A stretch of DNA of 30,675 nt from assembly GCA_947167745.1 (NCBI GenBank), contig CAMVJE010000015.1, positions 1 through 30,675 of the forward strand, written 5' to 3'. Of the stretch, positions 15,216 through 24,504 are shown piece after piece. Each line of letters starts with the position of its first letter. The first letter of the stretch is position 1. Below the pieces are notes generated by a model. That model had not been told where the DNA came from. It did no database searches and saw nothing but the letters and a program-made list of their open reading frames with translations. The DNA comes from an uncultured Treponema sp. Lineage in GTDB: Bacteria > Spirochaetota > Spirochaetia > Treponematales > Treponemataceae. Made by a program: the position numbers and the translations under genes.

Positions 15216-17060
15216 ATGGCATTGATTTCAATACGCCGTTCTGCTGCATCTTCGGAAAATAGCGCAGCAGAGAATTCACAGCCCGAGTTGGATTTACAGG
15301 CAACTGGCTCAGAGGCTGTATCAACTGAAATATCAGAAGTTGTTGAAGATGAAAAGCCTGCTAAAGTTGTAAGAAGACGCAGAATTGTCGTTAAAAATGA
15401 AAATTCCACTGATTCAGAAAATACAGAAAAGCAGCCTGATTCTTATGAGTCAGCTACAGCAGAGCAAATTCTAGAGCCAAACTATTCTGAAACTCCATCG
15501 ACCGATTCTGAAGGCCAGACTACAGATTCAAAAGAACAAGTTACTTCAGAACAAACTTCTGCAGAGATGTCGGCGGGTGGGGAATCACTTCATACTACAG
15601 AAGCTTCTTATCAGGCACGAACATATAAAACACGAACTTTTAATAATCGCGACAATAACACTGGTCGTGGTCGTTTTGACCGCCGACAGAGCTATCGTGA
15701 ACGAATTGCGGCACGAAATGCTGCTAGAGATGAAGCAACTGCTCAGGCTCAGATTATCGAAAACCCAGAAGAATTTGAGGCTAAACCAAAACTTCTAATT
15801 AATGACCTTACAAAAATGAGTATGCCAGAGTTGCGAAACTTGGCCATTGAGTACGGATATCCTGAAGAAGAGCTTCCTGCAATGAAAAAGCAGGATTTGA
15901 TTTTCGTAATATTAAAATCGCACACAGAGCGTGGAGGACTGATTTTTGCTTCAGGCTCTCTGGAGATTTTGCCGGACGGCTATGGCTTTTTACGCAGCCC
16001 TCAGAACAGCTATTTGCCAGGTCCCGATGATATTTATATTTCACCAAGCCAGATCCGTCTCTTCAATCTCAAAACTGGCGACACAATTTACGGTCAGACC
16101 CGTTCTCCAAAAGAAGGTGAGAGATTCTTTGCGCTTCTTCGCATAATGACTGTAAACTTTGATGAACCACGAGTTGCCCAGACCCGCGTTCCTTTCGAGA
16201 ACTTGACTCCTCTTTATCCAAAAGAAAAACTTACCCTTGAAACAACTTCTACCGAGTATAGCACCCGCGTAATAGACTTATTTGCACCGATTGGTAAAGG
16301 TCAGCGTCTTCTTATTGTTGCTCCTCCTAAAGCCGGTAAAACAACTATCCTGCAGAAGGTCGCAAACGCAATCACCACAAACAACCCTGAAGTCTACCTC
16401 ATTGTTCTCCTTATCGATGAACGCCCTGAGGAGGTTACTGACATGGAAAGGGCCATTAAAGGTGAAGTCATTTCATCTACTTTCGATGAGCAGGCTACCC
16501 GCCATGTCCAGGTTGCAGAAATGGTCCTTGAAAAGGCAAAGCGACTTGTTGAGCATAAACGCGATGTAGTCATTCTTCTTGACTCAATTACTCGTCTTGC
16601 ACGCGCTTATAATGTCACTGTTCCAACAAGTGGTAAAGTCCTTTCGGGCGGTGTTGACTCAAATGCCCTTCACAAGCCAAAAAGATTCTTTGGTGCAGCA
16701 CGAAACATCGAAGAAGGTGGTTCTCTTACAATTATATCTACGGCTCTTATCGATACAGGAAGCCGTATGGACGAAGTTATCTTTGAAGAATTTAAGGGAA
16801 CCGGTAACTCAGAAATTGACCTTGATAGAAGACTTGCTGAGCGACGACTTTTCCCGGCTATCAATATCAAAAAATCTGGCACACGAAAGGAAGAACTTTT
16901 GCTTGACGAGGCCACATTGCAGAAACTTTGGGTTTTGCGAAAAGTTATTAATCCTATGGAAGATGCAGAAATTACAGAACTTATCCTTGAGCAGATGAAG
17001 AAGAGCCGAAATAACGAGGCCTTCCTCACCAACATGAATACAGGAAGTGCAGCTCTCTAG
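15216..17060 (+). CDS. rho: Transcription termination factor Rho with long N-terminal extension
   Basis: A 614-residue hexameric RNA helicase that ends transcription at Rho-dependent sites. The conserved core begins near residue 193: Rho N domain ([20 protein letters not shown]), the cold-shock-type RNA-binding domain ([20 protein letters not shown]), Walker A PPKAGKTT (GKT at 374-376), the Walker B region [16 protein letters not shown], and the secondary RNA-binding loop [20 protein letters not shown]. Escherichia coli Rho has 419 residues. Residues 1-192 are extra: first a Ser/Glu/Thr-rich stretch with a basic patch ([11 protein letters not shown]), then an Arg/Asn-rich stretch around 134-171. 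It is likely disordered and RNA-binding, as proposed for extended Rho proteins elsewhere. GGAG sits 8 bases before the ATG; a strong terminator follows. Confidence 0.96.
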   Translation: MALISIRRSAASSENSAAENSQPELDLQATGSEAVSTEISEVVEDEKPAKVVRRRRIVVKNENSTDSENTEKQPDSYESATAEQILEPNYSETPSTDSEGQTTDSKEQVTSEQTSAEMSAGGESLHTTEASYQARTYKTRTFNNRDNNTGRGRFDRRQSYRERIAARNAARDEATAQAQIIENPEEFEAKPKLLINDLTKMSMPELRNLAIEYGYPEEELPAMKKQDLIFVILKSHTERGGLIFASGSLEILPDGYGFLRSPQNSYLPGPDDIYISPSQIRLFNLKTGDTIYGQTRSPKEGERFFALLRIMTVNFDEPRVAQTRVPFENLTPLYPKEKLTLETTSTEYSTRVIDLFAPIGKGQRLLIVAPPKAGKTTILQKVANAITTNNPEVYLIVLLIDERPEEVTDMERAIKGEVISSTFDEQATRHVQVAEMVLEKAKRLVEHKRDVVILLDSITRLARAYNVTVPTSGKVLSGGVDSNALHKPKRFFGAARNIEEGGSLTIISTALIDTGSRMDEVIFEEFKGTGNSEIDLDRRLAERRLFPAINIKKSGTRKEELLLDEATLQKLWVLRKVINPMEDAEITELILEQMKKSRNNEAFLTNMNTGSAAL

Positions 17061-17080
17061 GCACATTCTTCTTTTGTATG

Positions 17081-17112
17081 AAAGACTTCGGAGATTTCCG
17101 GAGTCTTTTTTT
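17081..17112 (+). terminator. Strong Rho-independent terminator after rho
   Basis: An 11-bp stem (17081-17091 with 17098-17108, one T-G pair) with a 6-base loop runs into a T tract ending at 17112. It ends rho transcription before the convergent tRNA-Leu. Confidence 0.9.
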
Positions 17113-17143
17113 ATGTGAAGAGAAAATAAAGTGGGCGGAAAAT

Positions 17144-17170
17144 AAAAAAACGCTTCCTTGTATGGAAGCG
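17144..17170 (-). terminator. Rho-independent terminator of tRNA-Leu
   Basis: Read on the minus strand, CGCTTCC and GGAAGCG form a perfect 7-bp stem with a 6-base loop, followed by seven T (17144-17150). It begins two bases after the tRNA discriminator. Confidence 0.9.
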
Positions 17171-17172
17171 TC

Positions 17173-17256
17173 TGCCCGGAAGGGGACTTGAACCCCTATG
17201 AAGTTGCCCTCACTAGGACCTGAACCTAGCGCGTCTGCCAATTCCGCCACCCGGGC
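17173..17256 (-). tRNA. tRNA-Leu (anticodon CAG)
   Basis: An 84-base class II tRNA with a long variable arm. The acceptor stem is GCCCGGG/TCCGGGC, the anticodon stem is CTAGG/CCTAG with loop TTCAGGT giving anticodon CAG, and the T-arm is AGGGG/CCCCT. The discriminator is A, as expected for leucine. CCA is not encoded. It reads CUG codons. Confidence 0.97.
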
Positions 17257-17271
17257 GAAAAATGTTATTAC

Positions 17272-17300
17272 ATTCTATAGAAAAGTGCTTTTATTGTCAA
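17272..17300 (-). promoter_or_regulatory. Strong promoter for tRNA-Leu
   Basis: On the minus strand a perfect TTGACA (17295-17300) is separated by 17 bases from TAGAAT (17272-17277). It lies directly after the stop of the zinc-ribbon gene (17318), with no terminator between. Confidence 0.8.
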
Positions 17301-17317
17301 TTTATTGATGATTGATT

Positions 17318-17713
17318 TTAGGTGTTTTTAATATATTTCATTGCACAAAATACAAATCCAGCCAATATTGCAAGAATTACAAAAAATGACCAAACTGGAA
17401 GAGTTCCGTCTGAGTTTCGGATTCTTTTTGAGCCCGAGGGATTCCTTGAATCAATGGCATTTAAAAGAGCTTTTTTTGATTTACGGGATGCTTTAGATTC
17501 GTTCTGATGAGGTGGAATAACATTTTTGCCGTTTCCGACAGCATAGCCGCATGTTGGACAGCCATTAGTAAATTTATCTGGCATTCCAGTAGTTCCACAA
17601 ACGGGGCAGCGCACTGAAGAGAAAAATTTACCGCAGTGCCTGCAGACCCGTGCATTTTGTGGTACTTCTGCGCCACAGTTTTCACAGAAAAATTTTGCAG
17701 ATTGTTTTTTCAT
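17318..17713 (-). CDS. Double zinc-ribbon protein with C-terminal membrane anchor
   Basis: A 131-residue protein of unknown function. The N-terminal third has four Cys-x-x-Cys pairs: FCENCGAEV, CRHCGKFF, CPVCGTTG and CPTCGYAVG. These make two zinc ribbons of the kind often annotated zinc-ribbon domain-containing. A charged, Ser/Lys-rich linker (about 65-103) follows, then one hydrophobic helix (VWSFFVILAILAGFVFCAM, about 106-125) and a short basic tail. The ribbons probably face the cytoplasm. It is the last gene of a three-gene minus-strand cluster; its ATG overlaps the upstream stop by one base (TAATG), so translational coupling is likely. Confidence 0.75.
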   Translation of the reverse strand: MKKQSAKFFCENCGAEVPQNARVCRHCGKFFSSVRCPVCGTTGMPDKFTNGCPTCGYAVGNGKNVIPPHQNESKASRKSKKALLNAIDSRNPSGSKRIRNSDGTLPVWSFFVILAILAGFVFCAMKYIKNT

Positions 17714-18870
17714 TATTTCTTAATTGCCAGTGCAAGTTTTTTTGCATCATTTGACATTACTTCAGCGAATACATTCTCGATTTTGTCATCGATTTTCATT
17801 GAGGCGATTCCAATTTTTGTTCCTGGAGAAAGATTTCTGATGAATGCCGGAATATCAGGAGTAAATTCCAGAACGAGACCATTATAATTGCGTGCCACAC
17901 CTGAGACCATAGCCAGGGTAACTGGATTTGTAAAAACAAAGGATACGGAACTTGAGCCTAAATCAAGTTTGAGTGCTTCAGCCCTTTCTTTTTGATCGGC
18001 TTTGTTTGCATTCATGATTTCAGCTAATTTGTCTTCAATATTCTGTTCATCAGCCATAGGTGCATTCTCCTCATCCTTTTCAATTATATCATTACTTTTA
18101 GATTCTTCAAAGACTTCTTCTGACTTCTCTGCAAAATTATTTTCTGCAAGCAGTTTTTTAAGTTCTTCTTCACCTGGAAGGGCTGTTGACTCTGAATCAT
18201 CAAATGGTTCATTTATGATATCTGTTACTGTTAAAATTTCTTCGTTTCCAGCCAGCCTTTCAAGTTTATCTGCGGCCGCTTCGTCTCCGCTGATTTCTTC
18301 AAGCCTGTCTGCTGCAGCCTCATCTAGAGTGATTTCTTCGAGACGGTCTGCTGCTTTTTCGTCTTCTTCGGCCTGAATCATTGATTCTGCTAATTCATCG
18401 ATAGTCTGTTCATTTTCTGAATTAATGATATTATCTTCATTTGTTTTTTCTAATTTCGAGACTAATGTATCAAAACTGTCTTCTGAAAGATGGCCAGAAA
18501 AAATATCGTCTTTTTGCGTAAGAATCTCCCTAAGCTTGTCGAGCCCTTCTACATCTATTGAATCGAAAAAACCTCTGACATTTAGAGCTTCTGCTTTTTT
18601 CTGCTCTTCTTCATTGAAATTTTCATCTGTGTATAGAATGATTTGCGGAGAATAATCCCCGAAGCCAATTGAAGCATACTGAGCAAGAGTTTTCCAATGA
18701 CGAGGGTAATCTCCTGTACTGACAACAATTAAATGTGGGGCAATTTCTTCGATATTATCAAGTGCTTTTAAAAGCCATTTGTAGACGATTGTATCATATC
18801 CGGCTGCTTTGAGAACTTCAGAGATATTATTAATTGCCTTTTCGTTATCGGCTACAAGTAGTGCTTTCAT
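17713..18870 (-). CDS. Pseudo-receiver protein with acidic repeats and PilZ-like C-terminus
   Basis: A 385-residue protein that I do not recognise as a named family. Residues 1-120 follow a response-regulator receiver pattern (MKALLVADNEKAINNISEVL, LIVVSTGDYP, QIILYTDENF), but the phospho-acceptor Asp position reads Ser/Thr and the conserved Lys is absent, so it is probably not phosphorylated. The middle (about 125-290) is acidic and low-complexity, with three tandem 13-residue repeats (18247-18363). The last 95 residues (LDLGSSSVSFVF, ARNYNGLVLEF, LSPGTKIGIASM) have a small beta-barrel look like PilZ, yet lack the RxxxR c-di-GMP motif. ATG 18870 with AGGA upstream was preferred over TTG 18903. 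It lies between an exported protein gene (19-base gap) and the zinc-ribbon gene (1-base overlap). Confidence 0.65.
   Translation of the reverse strand: MKALLVADNEKAINNISEVLKAAGYDTIVYKWLLKALDNIEEIAPHLIVVSTGDYPRHWKTLAQYASIGFGDYSPQIILYTDENFNEEEQKKAEALNVRGFFDSIDVEGLDKLREILTQKDDIFSGHLSEDSFDTLVSKLEKTNEDNIINSENEQTIDELAESMIQAEEDEKAADRLEEITLDEAAADRLEEISGDEAAADKLERLAGNEEILTVTDIINEPFDDSESTALPGEEELKKLLAENNFAEKSEEVFEESKSNDIIEKDEENAPMADEQNIEDKLAEIMNANKADQKERAEALKLDLGSSSVSFVFTNPVTLAMVSGVARNYNGLVLEFTPDIPAFIRNLSPGTKIGIASMKIDDKIENVFAEVMSNDAKKLALAIKK
18247..18363 (-). repeat. Three tandem 39-bp repeats coding 13-residue acidic units
   Basis: The units read DEKAADRLEEITL, DEAAADRLEEISG and DEAAADKLERLAG. They form an amphipathic, heptad-like helix inside the linker of the pseudo-receiver protein. 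The DNA copies have diverged at third positions, so the array is not brand new. Confidence 0.8.
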
Positions 18871-18889
18871 ATTTGGAATTCCTGTCTGA

Positions 18890-19876
18890 TTACTCAGTTC
18901 CAAGATTTGTTACAGAGTAGTCGTATATTTGCCAGATTCCGTCTCTCTGTCTTACTTTGTAAATATATCGTTTTTTCTCGCTGAAATTCGGGTATTTGAA
19001 CCACTGCAATACAGAAACAGTTCCATCAGTCTGAGAATATGATGTGTTTTCAATGTAGAAACGCTCTGGAACGCTTACGATATCGTAGTCGATACGGTTT
19101 TGCATAAGATCTGCTTTGTATGACTGGAGCATTCGTCTGCGTTCATCTGCGCTTGCATTCTTGTACTTTCGGTTGACTTCGCTGTTTCGAATCATCATTT
19201 GTTCGATATCCATGTAAAGGAAATACTGATCCCACAAAGATTTTTGTCGGGCGATAATTGTCTGTTCGACTACCTTATCCGGGGAAATGGCCTCGGGCTT
19301 AAGGAGAGCGGTTGTTTTATTTTCAACAGGCAAAACACTTGAAGATGAGGCGGATGGAGCAGGCCTTATATCAAGGCTGAGACGATTTGAAGGAATTTCA
19401 ATCATTCGTGATTTAAAAAGCTCCGGGTAAAATCTCATTTCAAGATAATAAATTGATGGCTCGTCAATCTGAATGTAGTCTTTTACATTTTCGACGAATG
19501 AATATGTTTCTCCAGGCTCAATTGCAATTTCCCGGAAATAAACCGTTTGATTAGTTGAGCGTTTGATGACTAAATCTTTTGTGCTCGGAAGTGTAGTATT
19601 TTTGATTGTATGGGCATAAAAGTCCATTGAGAACATTCGGTCATCGGCAAGTTTGAAACGAAGCGTTTCTGTACCCTTATTCGTGATTGCAACATCAACA
19701 TAAATCGGGTTGTCTTCCTTGCTGCCTGGATAATACATGGTACGATCATAGAATTTAATCGAAACCGATGCCTTTGAATAGTCTTGATTTGTTTGAGAGC
19801 CGGAATTATTTTGACCAAAAACAAACTGTGCAAAGACTGAGAAAATTGCTATAATAGAGAAAAGAGTACGTTTCAA
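18890..19876 (-). CDS. Exported protein with BsuPI/Ig-like N-terminal domain, function unknown
   Basis: A 328-residue protein with a signal peptide (KRTLFSIIAIFSVFAQFVFG, cleavage before QNN). Residues 35-165 read like a small Ig-type beta sandwich: VDVAITNKGTETLRFKL, FREIAIEPGETYSF, SIYYLEMRFYPELF. This pattern resembles the BsuPI (intracellular proteinase inhibitor) fold, but that is a tentative reading. A Ser/Pro/Ala linker follows, then a helical domain (YFLYMDIEQMMIRNSEVNRK) and a strand-rich end (VLQWFKYPNFSEKKRYIYKV, WQIYDYSV) reminiscent of NTF2-like folds. The start is TTG 19876 with a strong AGGAGA six bases upstream; no ATG fits. It heads the three-gene cluster down to 17318. Location is probably periplasmic. 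Confidence 0.7.
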   Translation of the reverse strand: MKRTLFSIIAIFSVFAQFVFGQNNSGSQTNQDYSKASVSIKFYDRTMYYPGSKEDNPIYVDVAITNKGTETLRFKLADDRMFSMDFYAHTIKNTTLPSTKDLVIKRSTNQTVYFREIAIEPGETYSFVENVKDYIQIDEPSIYYLEMRFYPELFKSRMIEIPSNRLSLDIRPAPSASSSSVLPVENKTTALLKPEAISPDKVVEQTIIARQKSLWDQYFLYMDIEQMMIRNSEVNRKYKNASADERRRMLQSYKADLMQNRIDYDIVSVPERFYIENTSYSQTDGTVSVLQWFKYPNFSEKKRYIYKVRQRDGIWQIYDYSVTNLGTE

Positions 19877-19927
19877 GAAAGTCTCCTAATTTTTATAGAT
19901 ATTCACTTTTATTATCGGAAAGTTTCA

Positions 19928-22900
19928 ATGAAATCATTATTATCAAATTATCTAGTTTCTGTTACAAAAGGCTGGAATGATTTACATGCCGACATAAAAA
20001 ATCTTGCCTCAGGAGAGTATTTCCCTGCTGAGATTGAGGGAGTCAGCGGCACTTCTGCAAGTTTTTTGACGGCTCACTATATAGAAGCTGTTCGCGCTAG
20101 AATTCTCTCGGCTTTACAGTATAATGCGACCGGACGATACTCGCAAGCACAACAAAGTGAAGGAAGTGCGAAAATTTCATCAGCTTCACTGGATTTTATT
20201 CTTGTCGTTCCTACTGATAAAGAAGCCCTTGATTTACGTCAGGATTTAGAAACAGCTTTTGACAATTCTGTAGATATATATCTTCTTCCCTGGTGGGGAC
20301 TTGTGCCATACAGAAGTTGTGCTGTTGGTTCTGCAGTCTTTGGACAGCGTGCTGGTGTACTTTCCCGTCTTGCCTGTCACTCCCGTCCCATTTCAGCATC
20401 AAGTAGACCAAGAATATTTATCGTTAATCAGCGTTCAATTCAGTCTCCACTACCATCTCCTGACTATATCCGTTCTCTGGTTTTCAATTTGTGCAAAGGC
20501 AGTCAGACCGATCCAGCTCAACTTGCCGAAAAACTTTCTTCTCTGGGCTACCTGCGGGTTCCAAAAGTTGGTGTTCCCGGTGAGTTTACTTTACGGGGGG
20601 AAGTTCTGGATGTTTTTACCCCAGGCGAAGAAAATCCAAGTCGTATTCTTTTTGATTTTGATGAAGTTGCCTCAATAAAGACTTTTGATGTTGAAAGTCA
20701 GTCTACGCTTGCTCCTGTCGATTCAATTTTAATCTATCCTATGAAAGAAGTTATCTGGAATAAGGAGCTTGTTGACCGTCTTGAAAGTGTATTTAATAAA
20801 TTCGGTAATAAAGATTCTGCACTTTTTCTTGCCATGACAGAAGAAGCTGTTACTGCTAAAGAAAAACTTCTGTCTGAACTTCGTCATACAAAAGAAAGTG
20901 AAGGTGAAGAACTTTTCTATGGTTGCCTGTGGGAAAACAAATATACAGTTTTCGATTATATTTCTGCTGATTCAACAGTTATTTTTTATGATTACGACCG
21001 CTTAAATAACATGCAGGAAAATTTTGATCGGGAATACTCAGGAATGTATCGTACAGCCCGCCAGAATTTTCCCGTTTTACCTCCGTCAGAAATGCTTCTT
21101 CCATTTGAATCTGTTTCAAAAATCAGTGAAAGACGCATAAGTTTTCGTACTCTCCATACAGAAACTGAAGAGGATGAAGCTAATAAGGTTGATGTTAATT
21201 TTTTCAGAATTGAATGTGATCATTCAAGAAGCTTTTTCGGAAATTTTAATTATTTGAAAGAACAGATTGAAGATGTGCAGAGCGATGGCTGGAAAATTTT
21301 TGTATTTGCTGATAACGAAAATCAGTCCCTTCGAATTAAAGAGCTCTTAAAAAACTACATAGACAGACCCTCTGAAGGCGAGTATTTGGAGAGACTGAAC
21401 AAAAATGCAAAAAAAGGGATTCCATATTATCCCCTTGTTGTTTATCCGAGGGCAATTACTTCAGGATTCGGTATTTCAGAATCTAAAACAATCGTAATTC
21501 AGGAAAATGAAATTTTTGGCCGGCGGAAATATGTTCCAAAATCCATTAAAACTGCAAAATCTCAGGTAATAGACACTTTTGTTGAATTAAATGAAGGTGA
21601 TTATGTCGTTCATGTTAATTATGGTATAGGCCTTTTCCGTGGAATTCAGCGTGTTAAGGCCATGGGAAATGAGCGTGACTATATTAAACTTGAGTATGCC
21701 GGTGAGGACTTTGTATTTGTCCCAATTGAGCAGGTAAATCTTATACAGAGATATATCGGTAATGAAGGAGACGCACCGCATCTTGACCGGATTGGCTCGA
21801 AGGCATGGGAAAACCGCAAGAATAAGGCTAAGCAGGCCGTTGAGGATCTGGCAGAAAAGCTTATTGCTCTTTACAGCCGAAGAAAGGCTAGCCGGGGTTT
21901 TCCTTTCCCAAAAGACGGAGAATGGCAGACTGCTTTTGAAGCTGCTTTTCCTTACGAGGATACTCCAGACCAGTTTAATGTCACAAAAGAAATCAAGGCC
22001 GACATGGAAAAGCCTGTTCCAATGGACCGGCTTGTCTGTGGCGATGTAGGTTACGGAAAGACTGAAATTGCAATGCGTGCTGCTTTTAAGGCCGTAATGG
22101 GCGGTAAACAGGTCGCTTTCCTGGCTCCAACTACTATTCTTGCTGAGCAGCACTATGAAACCTGTAAGGAACGTTTTGCTAATTTTCCAGTCACTATTGC
22201 TCAACTTTCCCGCTTTGTAAGTCCTGCCGAACAAAAGAAAATTATTGCGCGAGTAGCAGCCGGTGAAATTGATATTCTTGTCGGTACCCACCGGATTATA
22301 CAGAAGGATGTGATTTTCAAGGATTTGGGGCTCATGATTATTGATGAGGAACAGCGATTTGGTGTAAAGGACAAAGAAAAACTCAAAACAATGAAGGCTA
22401 ATATCGATTCCCTTGCCATGAGTGCGACTCCGATTCCCCGAACTCTCCACATGAGCCTTTTGAAAATCAGGGATATGTCTCTTCTTACAACGCCACCTCA
22501 GACAAGAAAACCGATTGAGACGATTGTTGATGCATATACTGATGAGCGTGTAGCCAAGGCAATCAGGCAGGAAGTAGAGCGGGGCGGTCAGGTATTCTAT
22601 CTTCACAACCGGGTTGAAAGCCTTGATGAAGTCCGCCGAAAATTGCAGAAAATTGTTCCAGAGATGATGATTGATGTTGCCCACGGGCAGATGAGTGCAG
22701 AAGAACTGGACGATATTTTCCGCCGCTTTAAGATGGGTGGTTTTCATATTCTCATTGCTACAACAATTATCGAAAACGGAATCGACATCCCCAATGTCAA
22801 CACGATCATCATTGACCGGGCTGACATGTACGGAGTAAGCCAGCTCTACCAGCTTCGAGGCCGTGTCGGAAGAAGCGACAGAAAGGCCTATGCCTATCTC

Positions 22901-23584
22901 TTGTATCCAGAAAATAAAGTCCTTTCAGAAGTTGCCATGAAGCGATTACAGGTTATTTCTGACTTTACTGAGCTTGGAAGCGGATTTAAAATCGCAATGA
23001 AAGACATGGAAATCCGTGGAGCAGGAAATCTTCTAGGAAAAGACCAAAGTGGCGAGGTTTATTCAGTCGGTTTTGACTTATATGTCAAACTTTTGAACGA
23101 GGCTGTTGAGAGGCTGATGAACAGCGAGAACTACGAAGCTCAGAATGAAGTTCTTATGGAACTAGAATATTCCGGTTTTATCCCCGACTCATACATTCCG
23201 AATTTGCAAACTAAAATGGAAGTCTACAAAAAAATTGCCGGAGTCCAGTCAAAAGATGAACTTGAAAGCATGTATCTTGAGCTTGAAGACCGTTTCGGCC
23301 CGATTCCAGACGAAGTTTACAGTCTTCTGAGTCTTGCGGAAGTCCGTGTTATTGCTAAAAAACTCTATATTTCTTCAATAAAGGAAAGTGATGGGGTAAT
23401 TCGAATTGAATTCAGCAGGGTAAGTGACATAAAAATAGACCGGGTTATGAAACTGATTAAGGAGACTGCCGGTAAGGTAAGGCCTGATCACAGGCAGCCA
23501 AATGTAATCCTCTTATCAGCTGGTAAAATCGGTCTGAAAGAAAAGAGCGAATTTATCCGTGAAAAACTCGAAGCTATGGTGTAA
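19928..23584 (+). CDS. mfd: Transcription-repair coupling factor Mfd
   Basis: A 1218-residue DNA translocase that removes RNA polymerase stalled at lesions and recruits UvrA. The N-terminal UvrB-like part includes LLPWWGLVPYRS and FTLRGEVLDVFTPG. The RNA-polymerase-interacting CarD-like domain is near residues 550-615 (LNEGDYVVHVNYGIGLFRG). The helicase motor has VCGDVGYGKTEIAMRAAFKA (about 697-716), IIDEEQRFGVKDKEKL (about 803-818), SATPIPRTLHMSLLKIRDM, and QLYQLRGRVGRSDRKAYAYL. The TRCF C-terminal domain contains LMELEYSGFIPDSYIP and LEDRFGPIPDEV. It is slightly longer than E. coli Mfd (1148). ATG 19928 has a GGAAAG upstream in a 51-base divergent gap. It ends four bases from the convergent solute-binding protein gene. 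Confidence 0.97.
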   Translation: MKSLLSNYLVSVTKGWNDLHADIKNLASGEYFPAEIEGVSGTSASFLTAHYIEAVRARILSALQYNATGRYSQAQQSEGSAKISSASLDFILVVPTDKEALDLRQDLETAFDNSVDIYLLPWWGLVPYRSCAVGSAVFGQRAGVLSRLACHSRPISASSRPRIFIVNQRSIQSPLPSPDYIRSLVFNLCKGSQTDPAQLAEKLSSLGYLRVPKVGVPGEFTLRGEVLDVFTPGEENPSRILFDFDEVASIKTFDVESQSTLAPVDSILIYPMKEVIWNKELVDRLESVFNKFGNKDSALFLAMTEEAVTAKEKLLSELRHTKESEGEELFYGCLWENKYTVFDYISADSTVIFYDYDRLNNMQENFDREYSGMYRTARQNFPVLPPSEMLLPFESVSKISERRISFRTLHTETEEDEANKVDVNFFRIECDHSRSFFGNFNYLKEQIEDVQSDGWKIFVFADNENQSLRIKELLKNYIDRPSEGEYLERLNKNAKKGIPYYPLVVYPRAITSGFGISESKTIVIQENEIFGRRKYVPKSIKTAKSQVIDTFVELNEGDYVVHVNYGIGLFRGIQRVKAMGNERDYIKLEYAGEDFVFVPIEQVNLIQRYIGNEGDAPHLDRIGSKAWENRKNKAKQAVEDLAEKLIALYSRRKASRGFPFPKDGEWQTAFEAAFPYEDTPDQFNVTKEIKADMEKPVPMDRLVCGDVGYGKTEIAMRAAFKAVMGGKQVAFLAPTTILAEQHYETCKERFANFPVTIAQLSRFVSPAEQKKIIARVAAGEIDILVGTHRIIQKDVIFKDLGLMIIDEEQRFGVKDKEKLKTMKANIDSLAMSATPIPRTLHMSLLKIRDMSLLTTPPQTRKPIETIVDAYTDERVAKAIRQEVERGGQVFYLHNRVESLDEVRRKLQKIVPEMMIDVAHGQMSAEELDDIFRRFKMGGFHILIATTIIENGIDIPNVNTIIIDRADMYGVSQLYQLRGRVGRSDRKAYAYLLYPENKVLSEVAMKRLQVISDFTELGSGFKIAMKDMEIRGAGNLLGKDQSGEVYSVGFDLYVKLLNEAVERLMNSENYEAQNEVLMELEYSGFIPDSYIPNLQTKMEVYKKIAGVQSKDELESMYLELEDRFGPIPDEVYSLLSLAEVRVIAKKLYISSIKESDGVIRIEFSRVSDIKIDRVMKLIKETAGKVRPDHRQPNVILLSAGKIGLKEKSEFIREKLEAMV

Positions 23585-23588
23585 AGTT

Positions 23589-24371
23589 TTAGTATTTAAG
23601 ACCATGCTTTGCAAGGAGTTTATCCAATTCTCCGCTTTTGATGAGAGTTTGGATTACTTCGTTTGCTTGCTTTGTAACGGCTGAATTGTCTTTTTTGATT
23701 GCAACAGCATACATCATTTCATCAAAATGCTCTGGCAAAATAGTGACTGACTCATCGAGATAGCCATGAAGAATTGAAGTATCAATACAGAAAGCTTCGA
23801 TTTCGCCGTGATTAAGTGCGTCTTTTAAACTTTGGTTAGAAGGGTAGTTTACGCAATTAACAAAGACACCTTCTTTTATTGCAGCAGTTTTAATAGTCTG
23901 GCTTGTCATTGAACCTTGAGTAACACCGATTTTTTTATTTTCAAGATTTTTGAATGAAGTAATTCCAGAAGATTTTTTTACCATGATGCCTACAGAATCA
24001 GTATAGTAAACATCTGAAAAATCGTAATTCTGCTTGCGTTCTTCCGTGATGGTAAAAGTTGCGATTACAAGATCAACACGATCCTGATTAAGAAATGCAC
24101 TTCGATTTTTTGCAGTTACAGGCACAAATGTAACTTTTGATTCGTCTCCTAAAATCTGTTTAGCTATTGCTTTTGCAATATCAATTTCCAGTCCTTCATA
24201 TTTTTTTGTATTTGGATTGAGGTATCCGAACCCTGGAACATCTTCTTTTACTCCTACAGTTAGAGTTCCTGCTCTTTTAATACGGTCAACACCATTTGGT
24301 TTCGCATAAATTGTTCCTGCCAGAAGTGAAAGTAAAGCTGTTACAAGAAGTGTTTTTACCGACAATTTCAT
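23589..24371 (-). CDS. ABC transporter substrate-binding protein, family 3 (polar amino acid type)
   Basis: A 260-residue periplasmic binding protein with a cleaved signal peptide (KLSVKTLLVTALLSLLAGTIYA). The mature part opens GVDRIKRAGTLTVGVKEDVPGFGY and has YEGLEIDIAKAIAKQI, DLVIATFTITEERKQNYDFS and KKIGVTQGSMTSQTIK, the classic order of the family 3 solute-binding fold (glutamine, glutamate/aspartate or cystine binders). The acidic/arginine ligand set (TITEER-Q-YDFS) suits an alpha-amino-acid ligand; glutamate/aspartate is likely but not proven. No permease or ATPase gene is next to it, so its transporter is elsewhere. GGAG stands 8 bases before the ATG. It converges on mfd with only four bases between the stops. 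Confidence 0.92.
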   Translation of the reverse strand: MKLSVKTLLVTALLSLLAGTIYAKPNGVDRIKRAGTLTVGVKEDVPGFGYLNPNTKKYEGLEIDIAKAIAKQILGDESKVTFVPVTAKNRSAFLNQDRVDLVIATFTITEERKQNYDFSDVYYTDSVGIMVKKSSGITSFKNLENKKIGVTQGSMTSQTIKTAAIKEGVFVNCVNYPSNQSLKDALNHGEIEAFCIDTSILHGYLDESVTILPEHFDEMMYAVAIKKDNSAVTKQANEVIQTLIKSGELDKLLAKHGLKY

Positions 24372-24409
24372 ATATTTTCTCCATTATTTTAAATAAAATT
24401 ATAAAAATT

Positions 24410-24438
24410 ATTCTAATATAGACTTGCTCATAAGGCAA
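24410..24438 (-). promoter_or_regulatory. Sigma-70-type promoter for the solute-binding protein gene
   Basis: On the minus strand TTGCCT (24433-24438) is separated by 17 bases from TAGAAT (24410-24415), giving an AT-rich leader of about 30 bases to ATG 24371. Confidence 0.6.
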
Positions 24439-24491
24439 AGAAATTTCCGATTTTTTTTTGTAAATTTACTGTAATTACTTTTGATATTTAT

Positions 24492-24497
24492 TATACT
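24492..24497 (+). promoter_or_regulatory. Candidate -10 box just before the dCMP deaminase start
   Basis: TATACT ends seven bases before ATG 24505. No good -35 is present at normal spacing (CTGTAA at 17 bases), so the promoter call is weak. If real, the mRNA would be leaderless or nearly so. Confidence 0.35.
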
Positions 24498-24504
24498 GAG
24501 TAAT

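Noticed and set aside
19912..19918. CCGATAA on the minus strand before the exported-protein gene, like a sigma-28 -10 box
   Set aside because: No TAAA at 14-16 bases upstream, and the gene is not obviously flagellar.
21587..22747. Long open frame (386 codons) on the minus strand inside mfd
   Set aside because: It is antisense to highly conserved Mfd helicase motifs, has no recognisable domain, and arises from codon bias of the real gene.
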